The notes under the pieces were generated by a model. It was not told the origin of the DNA. It ran no database searches and saw nothing but the letters and a program-made list of their open reading frames with translations. Below, one piece after another: positions 18,057 through 30,129 of a DNA stretch of 64,000 nucleotides. The first letter of the stretch is position 1. Each line of letters begins with the position of its first letter. The stretch comes from Siphonodentalium dalli. Its lineage: Eukaryota > Mollusca > Scaphopoda > Gadilida > Siphonodentaliidae. The stretch is from the NCBI GenBank assembly GCA_032622095.1, contig CP136064.1, positions 214,348,205-214,412,204 on the forward strand, written 5' to 3'. Both the position numbers and the translations under genes were made by a program.

Positions 18057-21000
18057 TCAATAAGGTTTGGTTCCAATGATTCTAGTGTTGATCCGGTATT
18101 GAAACCACCTATATTTGGTTTCGGTGCAACATTTAAATGGATTGGAGAACGCGTCTTTCCACCAATCAACATCTAAGTCTTGTTTGAAATAAGTGTTCCA
18201 TTTCCCGATGAGATTTATATTTACATTATCTTCTACTAGGGTCTTATAAATCGCAGTAGAAGGTTTTGTTATTAGTTGTTTTATATGAAATGGTATAAAG
18301 GGGGCGTCCAATTTATAATTTGTTTCATTTGTGGCGAATCGTTTCAAATATGTTCTTATGGCGGATGTTATGCCGTGGTATGTAATGAAATCCAAAGTCA
18401 AACCAAATTTTTCGAGTGCTTCGTGATATTCCATCATATGACCAGTTTGATCAAATAGATCATTTACCCACACGATCGCATTGCGATCCAATTCTGTACC
18501 ATGTATTGGCTTTTTGTCTATAAGGAACAATCTATTGTTTGAGATCGAGCTGGAAAGGATATCATCTAGCCCCGAAGGCAAGATCAACTTTGAATAGCCA
18601 GACCATGCTCTAATTACATCATTCCAAAATGGACTGTCAGTCATATCAGATGTGTCTACTCGATTCGATAGGTACCATTTCTCCCTGTAGCTGGACCCTG
18701 ATGTTTCTGTTAACAACGATTGTCAAGTATCACTGTGAATTATGAGTTTTACCCAGGTGATTTTCATATATGACATAAATTTTTCAAGATTAATCATTTT
18801 ACAGCCTCCATTTTCATAGCTTTGTTGAAAATATTTCCTAGCTATTTTATCTGTTTTTTTTGTCCCAAATAAATTTATATATATCATTTGATATTTCAGT
18901 CAGAGTGTCCTTAGGAGGGTTGGGTATTGTTAAAAAAGGAAATGATAATTTTGATAACAATAAAATTTTGAATACCGTAACCCTCCCGAGGACAGTCAGA
19001 CTTCTTTTAGACCAATTTTTTATCGTTGATTTGATGTCCGAGTGTATTTTTGCATAGTTACCCTGGAAGACGTCTTCTGCTTTTGGGTGAAAAGTAATGC
19101 CTAATAATCTAAATGAAGTTGGGTGCCAATTAAGTTTTCATCGATCACATATGGATTCCGTACAATCCCTCTTGCTACCGATCCACACCGCATGTGTCTT
19201 GTCGTAATTTATTTTCAAACCAGATAGCAAATAATAATGATTAAGTAATTCAAGTGCACTGTCAAGGTCCCGGTGATCGTCGCTCAAGAAGAAACTAGTA
19301 TCGTCCGCATATTGTGTTATTTTATATCTTTGATCTCCAATTTTTATTCCGGTTATATTCCTATTAGTCCTTAATGCAATCCCAAGAATTTCTACACATA
19401 ATAAGAAAATGTACGGCGATATTGGATCACCTTGTCGGCAGCCCCTTTTAATGCTGAGTCTTGGAGATATATTTCCATTAAAGGTACGGTTGGCCTTGGC
19501 GGTGGGTATCATGTGAAAATATTTCCACCCGTCAAAAACCGCCACAAACAGAAAGAACAACAAAATGTAGACAGACTTTGTCCGTATACAAATAAGAAAT
19601 ATCGCATAAACAGTATGTTATTGTCATATTTTTGACCATTGTTATGTAAACAAAAGCATAAAAAGTTACTTTTCTGGTGTTTGTTTATATTATGATGGTA
19701 AACATAAAGAGCGTTCTTTGTGGGTGAATTCCTGATATGGAACGAATAAAGAGCGTTTATGCCATTTGTGTGTGATTAGCCAGCACCATTGTGCTGTCTT
19801 CTGTAACACAATCAGGCTCTTGCTTAGGTAAAATATAGTAAATCTTTATGATAACATGCTGTTTACGCGATGGTCATGGTATATATGAACGAAATTGTAT
19901 GCGTTTTAATGTTTTTCTATTGGAACAAATATGAATATTTTCGACAACTAAGGCCTCACGTGCCTTTAATGTTCACATTCGAAGAAAAAAAATTTGTACA
20001 AAGTTAGGATGTAATCAATGAATATTGATCCAAAGTTGAAAAACATAAGAACGGATACTAGGAATGACCATGACACAGAATCAAAAGCTTTCTCAAAGTC
20101 CAACAATAAAAGAAGACCTGTATTACTTGTTGCTTAGTTATATGTATAATGTCGGACACCAATCGAATGTTTTCACCAATGAATCTCCCTTTCATAAATC
20201 CTTTTTGATCTTGGTGGATGAGGCTGGGTAATACTGTTTTCAACCTACTGGAGAGCACACCAGTGAGAATTTTATATGACACATTCAAAAGTGAAATGGG
20301 TCTCCATTTTTTAAGAAATTGTTTAGGTTTGTTATCTTTCGGAATAAGAGTTAGGATTCCATGTTTTTGAGTAATGGAAAGTTCTCCATTATTTAGCCCG
20401 TAATTTATCGAACGCACAAGGAATACGCCTAATTTATTCCAAAACATTTTATAGAATGATACTGTAAAACCACTGCTACCTGGGCTTTTATTGTTTTTCA
20501 TTTGTTTTAAATAATTTAAAGCCTCTGTATTTTTGACAGGTTCGTTGAGAGGGTCAGCTTCTTTGGTTGAAAGTTTTCTTCTGTCCTTTTCGGGATTGTT
20601 TATATTATTTTGATTTGAAATGAAATGTTCTATATCTCCCACGTTAACTTGGGATGTTTTATCATCATAGAGTTTTTCATAAAAACATTTGGTTTCCTCA
20701 AGAATTTCATCTTGATTCGTTATTATTGCACCATTATCTGTTACTAACTTTGGTATTGATTTGTTTGTGTAGTGTCGTTTTTCCAAGTTCAAAAAGTATG
20801 CACTTGGTTTTTCTCCTTCAAGTGACCACCTAGCTCTAGATCGGATTAGAGCTCCTTCTAAGCAAGGATTTCTTATTTTCTCCAGCTCAGATTTCAAATA
20901 ATGCATTCTTTCCCTATCTTCAATAGTTATGACCTGTTTGCCCTCAAGAATTAATATTTCCTCTTTTATAGTATTCTCTTCTTTGCGCTTATTTCGTTTC

Positions 21001-21968
21001 AGTCTAGATGAAAATTGAATCGTACAACCCCTTATCTCCATAAGAAGGGTCTCAAAAAGCAGTTGATCTTTAATTGAAAAAACATGGACCAGTTTATTGT
21101 CGGCATCGTTTATTATCAAATTATCGTCGTTGCTGTTAATTTTATATTGTTCAACCACTCGATCGATAGTATCATTAACTAATTTTACAAAGTCAGAATT
21201 TCGCAAAAGCGAGTCATTAAATTTCCAAAATCCTTTACCTGGTTTGATATCGACAAATTTTAGTTCTAATGTTATAATAGAGTGATCTGTCCTGTATCCT
21301 GATTTAATGTTCGCTTGGTCAACTAAGTGTTGTAGTCCTTGTGATACGGCGAAAAAGTCCAGCCTAGCCTGTTTCAATGGATTTTTCCGTCTCCACGTGT
21401 ATCGCTTGTATTCAGGATTATTTATTCTCCAAGTATCTACTAAGTTATATTCTCTCATCAAATTAATAAATTTCGAACGTGCTTTCGGGTTGTTTATGTG
21501 CAAGTAATTATCAGTATCGATATCAGGGTCTAGGACAAAGTTGAAATCACCGCATACAATCAAGTGTATATCTGTATCGCTGTCCAGAAGTACTTTTTGT
21601 AGAGAGGTGAAAAACTCGGTATCGTCTTTATTTGGGCCATATATGTTCGCGATTATAACAGGCGTTCCTTCTACGGTTAGATGCACCAGTACCATATTTC
21701 CATTTGCGTCGCATTTGGTTTTCTCAATTTTGAAATCGAAAGTGTTGTTAAAAAGTATTACCACGCCTCTGCTAGCTGTAGTATGGGAACTAAAAATGCA
21801 AGTGTATCCCCATTCTGATTGAACTATTTGCTCCATATTTTTAGAAAAGTGCACATCTTGTAAACAGTAAACATCAAATTTAAGGTTTCGGATATAGTCA
21901 AAAACGTCTCTCCGCTTGCGACGATCACCCAGTCCTTGGCAGTTCATTGACATCACTTTAACAGACAT
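18057..21968 (-). pseudogene. LINE ORF2: apurinic-like endonuclease and reverse transcriptase
   Basis: The endonuclease opens the protein: MSMNCQGLGDRRKR, YCLQDVHF (Asp where many L1 enzymes have Glu), VVCGDFNFVLDPD and SGYRTDHSII. The reverse transcriptase follows: NKSPGSSGF, LKKWRPISLLNVSYKI, a DFEKAFDSVSW motif A reached only after a frameshift near 20125, then GCRQGDPISPYIF and the catalytic YADDT (about 19311-19297). The C-terminal part (18716-18057) has WFQYRINTRI, typical of L1-clade ends. The frame is also broken by a MITE at 19482-19965 and by stops around 18716-19140. Endonuclease nicking and target-primed reverse transcription would have been its role. Confidence 0.9.
19482..19965 (-). 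mobile_element. TTAA-flanked MITE family A, copy 2, inside LINE ORF2
   Basis: Flanked by TTAA at 19478-19481 and 19966-19969. Ends are AGGTACGGTTGGCCTT and AAGGCCTCACGTGCCT, imperfect inverted repeats. Removing the element and one TTAA restores an uninterrupted LINE reading frame across the junction, so the TTAA is a true target duplication. Nearly identical to the copy at 30628-31093. No coding capacity. Contains the recurrent ATAAAGAGCGTT motif twice. Confidence 0.9.
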
Positions 21969-23029
21969 TTATAATATACACATGTTTCAGCAATGTGTAA
22001 CCAGTCTCTTTCAGAGGGGGGAGATGAATATACACGGTAATATAGAGATAGAGATAGATAGAAGAGCGAACCATGATCATTCCAATGTCCTAACAATATG
22101 TAAGCTGGTCCAAGCTTATTCTGCATATTTCATATTGGTTATCTGTAACGAGTCAATTTAATGTTTTAAATTGAACTCCATACGCTCCACTGATATCGAA
22201 TTGCCTGCTCATAAAATTAAAAGAAAGTCTGCACTCGCGAGATGATGAAAGGAGGGTTCACGAAAGAATAGCGCACAGTATGGCACGGAAGATACCAACT
22301 GCGTGGTAACAAATAAGCATAGGTAATTTTTTGGTGGATTCCAGAAATGGATTAATTGCCTAATCAAGGCTTATATCTGATGAGTCGGAATTGAAAACTA
22401 GTCGTCAAGAAGTACCCACGCTGATAACAAGAATATTGAATAGGCATACTAGTGGTCTCTATCCGAGACCCTTACGGTATACGAAAGGGAACAGTACTCG
22501 TCTGTTATCACACAAGTGAGTCAATAAGCTCAGCGATTGTGACCCAGTGCTGTTTAGTGTGCGGGGGGGGGGAATAGTACTCATTCTATAACGGGACAAT
22601 ACGCTTGGCGGTCGTGACCAGACGTGATCACGCCCGTGTCATCGTCGCTAAATATGAATTGACCATTTAGGCCAATAAAAGGTTGACTTTTGTTATCCGC
22701 CGATTTATCTCAGTGCAAACATCCAATGTCTACCGATACATGAAATTACTGATATAGTTCATTCCTATATATACTATAGTGCTATACTAGAATATGTAAT
22801 GGTTTTATATATGGGACTAATTAGATATATAAATTATCCCTGGTCATATGTATATGTACATGTTTGCTCGTGTACTTCACTGAGCTAAATGTCAATGTAT
22901 CCTCGAACAGTTCAAGTGTTAGATGATGCTTCCACAGGAATTGTTTATGTTTTCTGTTGTTTTTCCTTCCAGGAGTTGTGCATTTTCAGAGTTTGGTCAA
23001 TGTTGTTTAAGATATCGAACATAATGTTT
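21969..23029. other. LINE inter-ORF region
   Basis: About 1 kb between ORF1 and ORF2 with no supported coding sequence. It is longer than usual for the L1 clade, and includes a G-rich run at about 22562. It may hold decayed sequence or an unrecognised insertion. Confidence 0.5.
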
Positions 23030-23904
23030 TCACCGCTTAACAACTTGCCCCAGATAAAAACCATTTCTGTGGAAACCGAAACGTATCTTCGGGTGCTCTC
23101 CAAGTTTGTCTATCAAATCACGGTTTTCCTTTGTGATATCATCTCTAAAGCGAACATCTTTAGATGACCCATCCTTCATTGTTTGTTTTAGTTGTTTCCT
23201 TGCGTCGTACAATTCGTCCCGTGTTTCTGGTCGAACGAACCTGACTATACATGGTTTTGGTTTATGTGCTTGGCTTTTGGCTGATGGTAGACGATGTGTC
23301 GCGACGATGCCATTCGATGTAATATGAATCTTCTTCTGAGATGAATTTTTTCCTTGAGATTTTCTTTGGCACCTTCTTCTTGTTGAATATCTAATAAGCG
23401 AAGACAGGTTTTTCTCGAGTATTGTTCGGCTCTGTTCACTTTCTGTTTCAGTGATTTCAACCAATAAGTCGCTGTCTGCCCTATAGTGTTCAACTTCTTC
23501 GCGAAGTAGAGAATTTTCCAATTCACATTTCTCCATCCTGTCCTCTAAGAATTGTAACTGTTTGGTCACATTTTCCTCAACTTCTGCATTCACTTCTTTC
23601 TTGTAATCATCAAACGTTTGAATAACTATTTCCTCTATTGTTGCTGCAAGAACTTCTTTTGTTGGGAGAGTATTTACCTTTAACTCAAGTCTTGTTAGCT
23701 GTTCTGCCATAGTTTTAGTAGGTTCTCTGTTTCAGCTGACATCGAAGTGTTGCTACCAAAACTTTCTTCCAGTAGCCGTTTTTTATCTGGTTTCTTTCGT
23801 TCATCTCTATTTGGGTCCTTTCTGGTTTTATCCCTGGCTATCCCATCTTTTACATTGGAAGATTCCTTTGTCTGTCCCGATGTCGACTTTCCTCTACTAC
23901 TCAT
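23030..23904 (-). pseudogene. LINE ORF1 nucleic-acid-binding protein, frameshifted
   Basis: Three overlapping pieces read in sequence make an ORF1p-like protein. The N-terminal piece (23904-23695) is basic and polar (RDKTRKDPNRDERKKPDKKR). The second begins MAEQLTRLELKV and has a coiled-coil stretch (QFLEDRMEKCELENSLLREE). A middle section in another frame carries NRAEQYSRKTCLRLLDI, the conserved start of the RRM-like domain. The last section returns with HKPKPCIVRFVRPETRDEL and RFGFHRNGFYLGQV. ORF1p trimers coat the LINE RNA. Frame changes occur at an AAAA run near 23713 and around 23350-23480. Confidence 0.8.
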
Positions 23905-24243
23905 AATTATACCGATTTACAACAGAGAGTTTTTCACGGATAATCACTTTGGCTGCGTCTTTTCTCAGATTGGTCGCAGTTCGTGTTCACTCATGCGTGA
24001 CCAAAATAAACTGGCGTAATTCCGCTTTATACATCCAATAACTCGAAGTTATGCAATTACTTGTCAGTTTATCACAAAATGAATTTAAAATGTAGTTGGA
24101 AAAACTTGCGTGATATGTCAGGAATGCTATAAATCCATCCTCATATGAAATGTAGCTCAATTTAACATACAGAATTATCCTGAATAAGCTTGGAATCGCT
24201 AGCGAAAAATCACACGTCCATTGTTGTTTTTATGTAAACCGGA

Positions 24244-24260
24244 AGGTGCTGGTTGTTATT
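24244..24260. repeat. LINE target-site duplication, right copy
   Basis: AGGTGCTGGTTGTTATT, identical to 17575-17591. Confidence 0.9.
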
Positions 24261-25129
24261 GTTATTTTAACGGAATTCTGATTTGGTCATTCGCGAAACC
24301 AATATATTTTATATTCTATAATTACAATCATGGGTATATAATATATGATCTTGAGCGCGTTAGCATTTCTGACTATGGTTTTCTTGTAGTGTACTGTGAG
24401 ACATCTGCCCGAGCCATGAGGTGGCGGCACATCCATGCCATTATCTGGGCCTTCTCCTTCTTCGTGGTCCCATCAGGCCAAGTGACTTTTAAATGACCAC
24501 ACCCTTTCTCTGTTTTGCACCTCCCAACAAGATACACCCAAACTGATGGTCATGTGTTGATTAGCTATCTCAAATTTGTTGATACTTTTGCCAAAATGTC
24601 ATATTTACTCTAAAATTAATTCTGGAACTCTCCGATTGATGAAAAACTTGGAACAATGAATGGAAATGTTCTGGAACACGCAAAAATCACTCAAAAATGC
24701 TATATGTTACATAAAATATTCTCCGTAGACCTCAAGTGTTAACGTCTGAGGCTGCGGCATGTTCGCATCAGAGCGCTGGGGCTTCACGCCTGCATGATTC
24801 CGTATTGACACAAAATGATCTGACAGGGAAAAACATATGTAAACGTATTGGATCCATTCTTAAATGTGGTGCTTTTTATACTACCCTAACTCCAATTTCA
24901 AGGGGAAAAATACAGAGACACCACATTAAACAACCAGCCCTCTGACATTACAATAAAAGTTCAATATCCAAATTAGAAATTTTCTGAGGGACTACATATT
25001 TATCACATTGTATATGAAAATTTACGTAACCTATAATCAACCACTCGGTTGCTTGTTTGATTTTATGCTGATCCTAGCTTGGGGGGTCCCAGGAAATCAC
25101 TCCTGGAATTTGGATTTGGTGTATTATAA
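24261..25129. other. non-coding between LINE and receptor exon; contains repeat fragment
   Basis: A stretch at about 24340-24390 (ATATGATCTTG..., TATGGTTTTCTTGT) matches 27918-27968. The third or last exon of the adjacent receptor gene should lie on the minus strand in this direction, but I could not identify an acceptor with a plausible final membrane segment. Confidence 0.5.
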
Positions 25130-25191
25130 CATTTCAGAGTGGCGAAATCTTCGTGATAAGCATTGCTCGTGGCAACTAATAAACAACTTAC

Positions 25192-26184
25192 TTTCTCGTG
25201 TACATATATTCCCATTTTTGTTATTAACGTTGCTGTTACCGTCAAGCACACCAGGTAGCTCCCAGATAAAATGTAATCAGACACCTGTAGTGATCCGTGG
25301 ATTGCCCCATACATCATAAAACAAATGCATGTTATGGCGACGAGGTATGTCCCTGCCATCAGATGCGAGACGCATACGTCAAGATGCTTTACGATTCCGA
25401 TGACGTGTTCGAATTTCTTCCTGAGTTCAGCAATATTACCCCTTATTTCATCACTTGACCCTTCGATAATCTCTGTAACAACGCCTCGCAGCTCTGAATA
25501 TGTTATGTAGAGTAAGACAGAATAATGCCAATATGCACCAACAAGGAACTGTAGAAAGAACATGTTGAATATTGTCATGACAACCGCGACTCTGTAATCT
25601 CGATAATCAGCAATGCCGAATAACGACAAACTTACCATGCTCCTATACAAAGGGGTGTCCGGAGAATATCGAAGAAGTAAAATTGGAAAGACACAAGCAC
25701 ATGTACACACCTCGAAGGTGAGTAACAGGTTGACTCCCAAGTATCGCTTTCGTGCTTTCGCGAAATTTGTCTTTGAAGGATACTTTGAAGTATATTTCGT
25801 ATAGTAGTGAATGAAATTCGAGGTGTTAGTTGAAAGAGACCACAATAACAGCGTGTGGCCAATGAACACCGCAGTGAAGTCTGCAACCTGTGCAATCACG
25901 GCCATTAGACTTGAAGAAATCCCCGTTGCAATGTTTGAACGCAACTCGTGTACAGCGCGGATGACATTCATCAAAAACAGTGAGTTCACGAAAAAACAGT
26001 AGCAGGCATGCAAGACATTTGTAGTCGAAACGTCACGTTTCTTCCCCGCTCGCAGCTTCCTTATCAATTCACAGTTAACACCCTGGAGTTTGGTCCAAAA
26101 TATGATCTGGTTAAAACATCTCGAAGATTGATCCATCACCTTGCTTTGTCCCACGGGTGAACCCCAAGCCTCGGTTTTTGACAT
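25192..26184 (-). CDS. gustatory-receptor-like (GRL) protein, first large exon, copy 1
   Basis: An exon of 331 codons encoding a multi-pass membrane protein with hydrophobic segments at about 57-77, 88-116, 148-172, 198-228, 276-297 and 304-326. The N-terminus is cytoplasmic-looking and basic. A long amphipathic intracellular stretch (RGVVTEIIEG, IRGNIAELRKKFEHVIGIVK) precedes segment five. This layout, with a helical linker ahead of the last segments and the last segment in a separate exon, fits the insect chemoreceptor/GRL superfamily of ligand-gated channels. The open frame continues to 25063, but a strong phase-0 donor AAA/GTAAGT at 25191 marks the likely exon end. The final exon with TM7 is not found, so the assignment is moderate. 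Confidence 0.6.
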
Positions 26185-26580
26185 ATTCCTGATTTTGCAG
26201 TGAGAGAATTTATAATCCGAATAATTCAGACGTTAATTCGTCGGTGTAGGAGTTAATCCACTCTCTCTTCTGTGGACCGTAAGGGGTTGACGACTGCCTG
26301 GACATTCACTGTAGTAGCATACGAAAGAATACGTTGCCCCTGGCAATCGGGGTTGGCTCACGGTATGCATACTTCCGTTAACGTTTAACAATCGATATCT
26401 CAACAGTATTGTTTTGCTTTAGAACGAAATCGCATAGCTTTTAATCCACCAATTTGTTGACGATGTTGTAATGACAACGCCCATTACACGTTCAATAGAA
26501 AGTCAATTACATCTACTAATGGATGAAATGGTGTTTGAGAGTTTAGATCGAAATAAAAAAGAGTGAATCCATTATTGTAT
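26185..26580 (-). promoter_or_regulatory. upstream region shared by the two receptor copies
   Basis: About 390 bases upstream of the ATG are recognisably similar to 39856-40215: CAGTGAGAG/GTAGTGAGAT, CCGAATAATTC, GTTGACGACTG/ATTGACGACTG, CAATCGGGGTTGGCTCACGG, then AATCGATAT and an AAAAAGAGTG segment. Conservation beyond the coding exon suggests either a recent duplication or retained regulatory sequence. Confidence 0.6.
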
Positions 26581-26685
26581 TTCACACAGCATGAAGAATA
26601 TGTGGCGTGGTATACAATACTGGATGCTAAGAGAAAGTTATTTATACAACATTCATCGACATAGTTTGGCTGAAGGGGTCACTCT

Positions 26686-26981
26686 CACCAAGAAGTGCTG
26701 AAGGGTGCCACGGTGCACAGGGTTTGAAAATGTGCTGAACGGTACACATGGTTTGTGATCGGCACTAACATCGTTACTTAAACTGTGTTTCTGAAATTCT
26801 GGCGCCCATTAGCAGTTTGTTTTCAGTTAATTTTAATGTTCATTGGAACGTAAACAATTATTCTCTAACAGTAATCATGGCAGATACGAAAACTAAACGT
26901 CATTTAGAACGACATTTAAAAACATGTGTACCCTTCAGCACATTTTCAAAACATGTGTACCCTTCACCACTTTTTTTGGTG
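26686..26981. mobile_element. foldback MITE
   Basis: Terminal inverted repeats of about 60-70 bases: left CACCAAGAAGTGCTGAAGGG..., right ends ...CCCTTCACCACTTTTTTTGG. Each arm contains two internal copies of a (GTGCTGAA)GGGTACAC-type block. No coding capacity. Confidence 0.8.
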
Positions 26982-27639
26982 TTAGTTTGCTATTAGTTTA
27001 TCTTCAGCGGCCAGGCCACATTACGGTGGTGTTCCGTGTTAATTGGTGAATGATATACCTAATTCAATCCATTAATCTCACTACACCAATATTTGGTATT
27101 TTAGATATACATTTTATATACAAATGCATGGCAAAAACACATTGAACTGATGCAGATACATGTATAATATAATGACTGACCAACTGAAGCGTATCCAATG
27201 GCTCGTGGATCTGGAAAATATATGAAGGGCCTCATTTTTAGAATATAAATGCCGTATAAAGAAGATGAGCACCGTGAAATCTTAAACAGGAACCAGGATA
27301 TTGCAGATGCACCAGATCCGCGTTGAATTGTCAAATATATATACTTAATTTCCGATATTATTTACCATCTATATATATATACTTAATTGTGTACCGCATG
27401 CGCACATCGAGTCCACCATTGCGCTATACAAATCTTAAAGGGTACTGTACGCCGATTTCATTAAATTCCCGGTGATAACAACTATCTAATATCGATAATA
27501 TATTGGAAAGCTGGAGCCATACATTAACTTACGAATTCCATGTGCACAAGATGTAATCAAAATAATTCAAGTTCCACTTAATTTTCGAACTCCCATATCA
27601 CATTATATCAAATATATGTAATAGGACTTCCTTTATTAT

Positions 27640-28279
27640 TGTATAGTTTACTTGCTTATTTAAATAGAATTATAACAAAATTATATTGTATTACACAACG
27701 GTATTTCAGGGGTTAAACCACAACTGTGTTCAGTAACAATTACACTGACACAGCACGCACATGCGCAGTTTGGTTTTTAATGCCACCGGTGTATACTGTT
27801 CTACAAATTATCGAAATCTGTGGTCCTATGAGCGTTTTATAAATAGATAATTGTTTTTTGGGTCGCATTAAAAGCTGTAGTGCTACCCCGAATACGGCAA
27901 AATTTATATTATGTGCAATAATATGATCTTGGTGGCGTTACCATTTCTCTAATTATGGTTTTCTTGTTAATAATATGGGAATATAATATGAGCATAAATA
28001 CTCATAGCAGTAATCACCCGTGCGTGAATTTTAGCGCCTTTGGTTTTCGCACGCTGACGCTATTTATCTAGCATTTCAGATTGCCACCAGCGGTTGATTG
28101 GAGCGTCGATAACCCGTCCAGTTATATGCACTCATGCAAACATCTCCCAGTTCCAATACAAATATATATACTGGGATAAAATACACATGGTAAAATGCCT
28201 TTATCCACAAAAAAGGTAATTATTCGTTTTAGTATTTACCCAATCATATACTGCCCCATTTTGCGATATTCCCATTTAA
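27640..28279. repeat. dispersed repeat C, copy 1
   Basis: Shares several long stretches with 36245-36603: TTTACTTGCTTATT, GGGTTAAACCACAA, TAACAATTACACT, ACTCATAGCAGTAATCACCC, GCTATTTATCTAGCATTTCA and ACACATGGTAAAA. Copy 1 is longer in the middle. The two copies lie in direct orientation on either side of the gypsy element, but homology does not continue to typical LTR ends. An A-family MITE is inserted at its right TTAA. Confidence 0.75.
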
Positions 28280-28798
28280 AGGCACGGGCGGCGTTCGTTG
28301 CAGAAATATTCATATTTGTTCAAATCGCCATTAACATAAGGAATATTAAATTTTACATAGTTTTGTTCATATGCCAAACATAATCAGCATGTAAATAGTA
28401 TATCGTCGTCAAGACGTACGATGGTGTACGTAAACAAGAGCCCGCTCGTGTTACAGAAGTTGTGCTTCTGTTTACATAACACATCGCAATTCTATTGGTT
28501 AATCACACAAAATGATATAAACGCTCTTTATTATTTCCGTATCAGGAAAACGGTAGCAAATAACTCTCTTTATGTTTACCATATCCGGATCTAAACAAAA
28601 GCCAGGCAACGTAACGTTTTTTGCTTTTGTTTACATAACAAAGGTAAAAATAATTACAATAACATACTATTTATGCCATAGTTCTGATTTGTATAAGAAC
28701 AAAGTCTGTCTATATATTACCATTCTTTCTGTTTATGGCGGTTTTTGACGGAGGTGAATATTTTATCAGCATACCCATCGCCAACGCCGCCAGTATCT
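28280..28798 (+). mobile_element. TTAA-flanked MITE family A, copy 1
   Basis: Flanked by TTAA at 28276-28279 and 28799-28802. Left end AGGCACGGGCGGCGTTCG, right end with CATCGCCAACGCCG. Reads in the opposite orientation to copies 2 and 3, with matching internal blocks (AACGCTCTTTAT, GCTTTTGTTTACATAACA, ACAAAGTCTGTCTA). The related repeat C copy at 36245 reads on through CCCATTTAAG, an empty-site-like junction. Confidence 0.8.
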
Positions 28799-28802
28799 TT
28801 AA

Positions 28803-29661
28803 GTACTTTGCTAACCCAATTTTCCCCAAATTTGATAGAGTCAAAATAAAGGATTATGTTCAATTTTATTAGTAACCAAAACCATGGATGCAAAATTTTA
28901 AGAGTATAATTCATAGTGGATATACTAAATGTGAAATTTATAGAGGTTTATAAAATGTAATTTTTCGAAACCCAAATTCAACAAACACAAAGTCCATATC
29001 TAAGAAGTAATATGGCAATGTGTACTGCATGTTTATCAAGCGTTCTTTGACATTATCCGTGACATCACAATCTATTTATATGATTGCGTATGTTTATCAG
29101 TGCTGACATCATCTGTGATGTCAATTCTATATATAGTGCAGTGTCCATTTTTACATTGTGAAATCATCATGGAACTCCAGATGTTCTACTGGCCCACTAG
29201 CGATTTGGGAAGAAAAACTGACAGTACTAATTTAGCTTTTTGCTGATTTGGTTTCAGGAATTTGATAACACTGATTTCTTTATTCATAAATTTTAGTGAC
29301 AACATGTCTTTAAAATTGGACATTAATAACTTGTTCACTTATTGAGTGTGATACTTCAAGCAGAATTCATTATTATGACATGAAATTTTGACTTTGATTC
29401 TTTGATACATTGACATTTAAGTTTCAAAGGTTTTGAATCAAGTTTGACTTTTTTGGATTTTGAAGTCATTTTTTTTCCGAAATTGACTTTATTTTTCTGA
29501 ATTGTGAATATATAAATTATTTTTTCGCTGTTGAATGTGAACTTTGTGATTTTGCATATCCACTTTTCCCTTTTTTAACATTTTTAGTTGAACTTAGTCA
29601 ACTATTTCGGCAAAATTTGTAGCAGTGTTTAGCTGGGCGTCAGACTTCGAATTATTTAGTC
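28803..29661. other. no supported gene
   Basis: AT-rich DNA. A TATATATA box at about 29133 and repeated TGACATCA-type words near 29050-29120 are the only features; they could belong to a degraded LTR of the gypsy element, but no second copy is visible on its 3-prime side. Confidence 0.4.
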
Positions 29662-29984
29662 TTAGTGAACGTTCAGACAACCACGACCATGCGCATTCTC
29701 ACGTCATGTTTGCAAGTAAAAACAAAATATCAAGCACTATTTGATTTTAGATGCGAAATTGTGGTGTATCCTTGGCTACCTCCTCCACTTGCGATGTAAT
29801 CGCAGTCATGTGTACACAATAACCGTAGCTGGAGAGATCGTAGGGTAGTCAATCACATGCTAACGAACAACCAATGATATCATCTTCTGCGACATCACAA
29901 TCGTGTGAACAAAACTATCTTCGATTTGTCGGGCCCCGATTCCTCCACTTACTATTGAATCGTGGTCGTCTTAACATTCACTTA
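29662..29984. mobile_element. probable foldback MITE
   Basis: Ends form inverted repeats of about 25 bases: TTAGTGAACGTTCAGACAAC with CACGA on the left, and TCGTGGTCGTC followed by TTAACATTCACTTA on the right. No coding capacity. Confidence 0.55.
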
Positions 29985-30129
29985 GATATTGCAAATATAG
30001 TTTGCTGGCCCGACATAGAACATAAAGTTTGCTAGTTATCAATTTTTCAGTAGCTAAGTTGGACTTGTTTACGGCAAACTGTTCCTAATCACATCTGCAC
30101 GACTAATTTCTTACATTCTGTCCATGGCA

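Larger units (their letters stand above)
17592..24243 (-). mobile_element. near full-length L1/Tx1-type LINE retrotransposon
   Basis: The element encodes an ORF1 coiled-coil protein (about 23904-23030) and ORF2 with endonuclease and reverse transcriptase (21968-18057), both on the minus strand. Its 3-prime end is an A-rich tail on the minus strand (T-rich at 17592-17630). The insertion is flanked by an exact 17-bp duplication, AGGTGCTGGTTGTTATT, at 17575-17591 and 24244-24260, which fixes both ends and the length at 6652 bases including a nested MITE. Frameshifts and stops in both ORFs show the copy is dead, yet the exact target duplication says it is not ancient. Confidence 0.9.

Noticed and set aside
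24221-24496. A 91-codon plus-strand frame next to the receptor exon
   Set aside because: Overlaps the LINE edge and a dispersed repeat fragment shared with 27918-27968; no conserved motif recognised.
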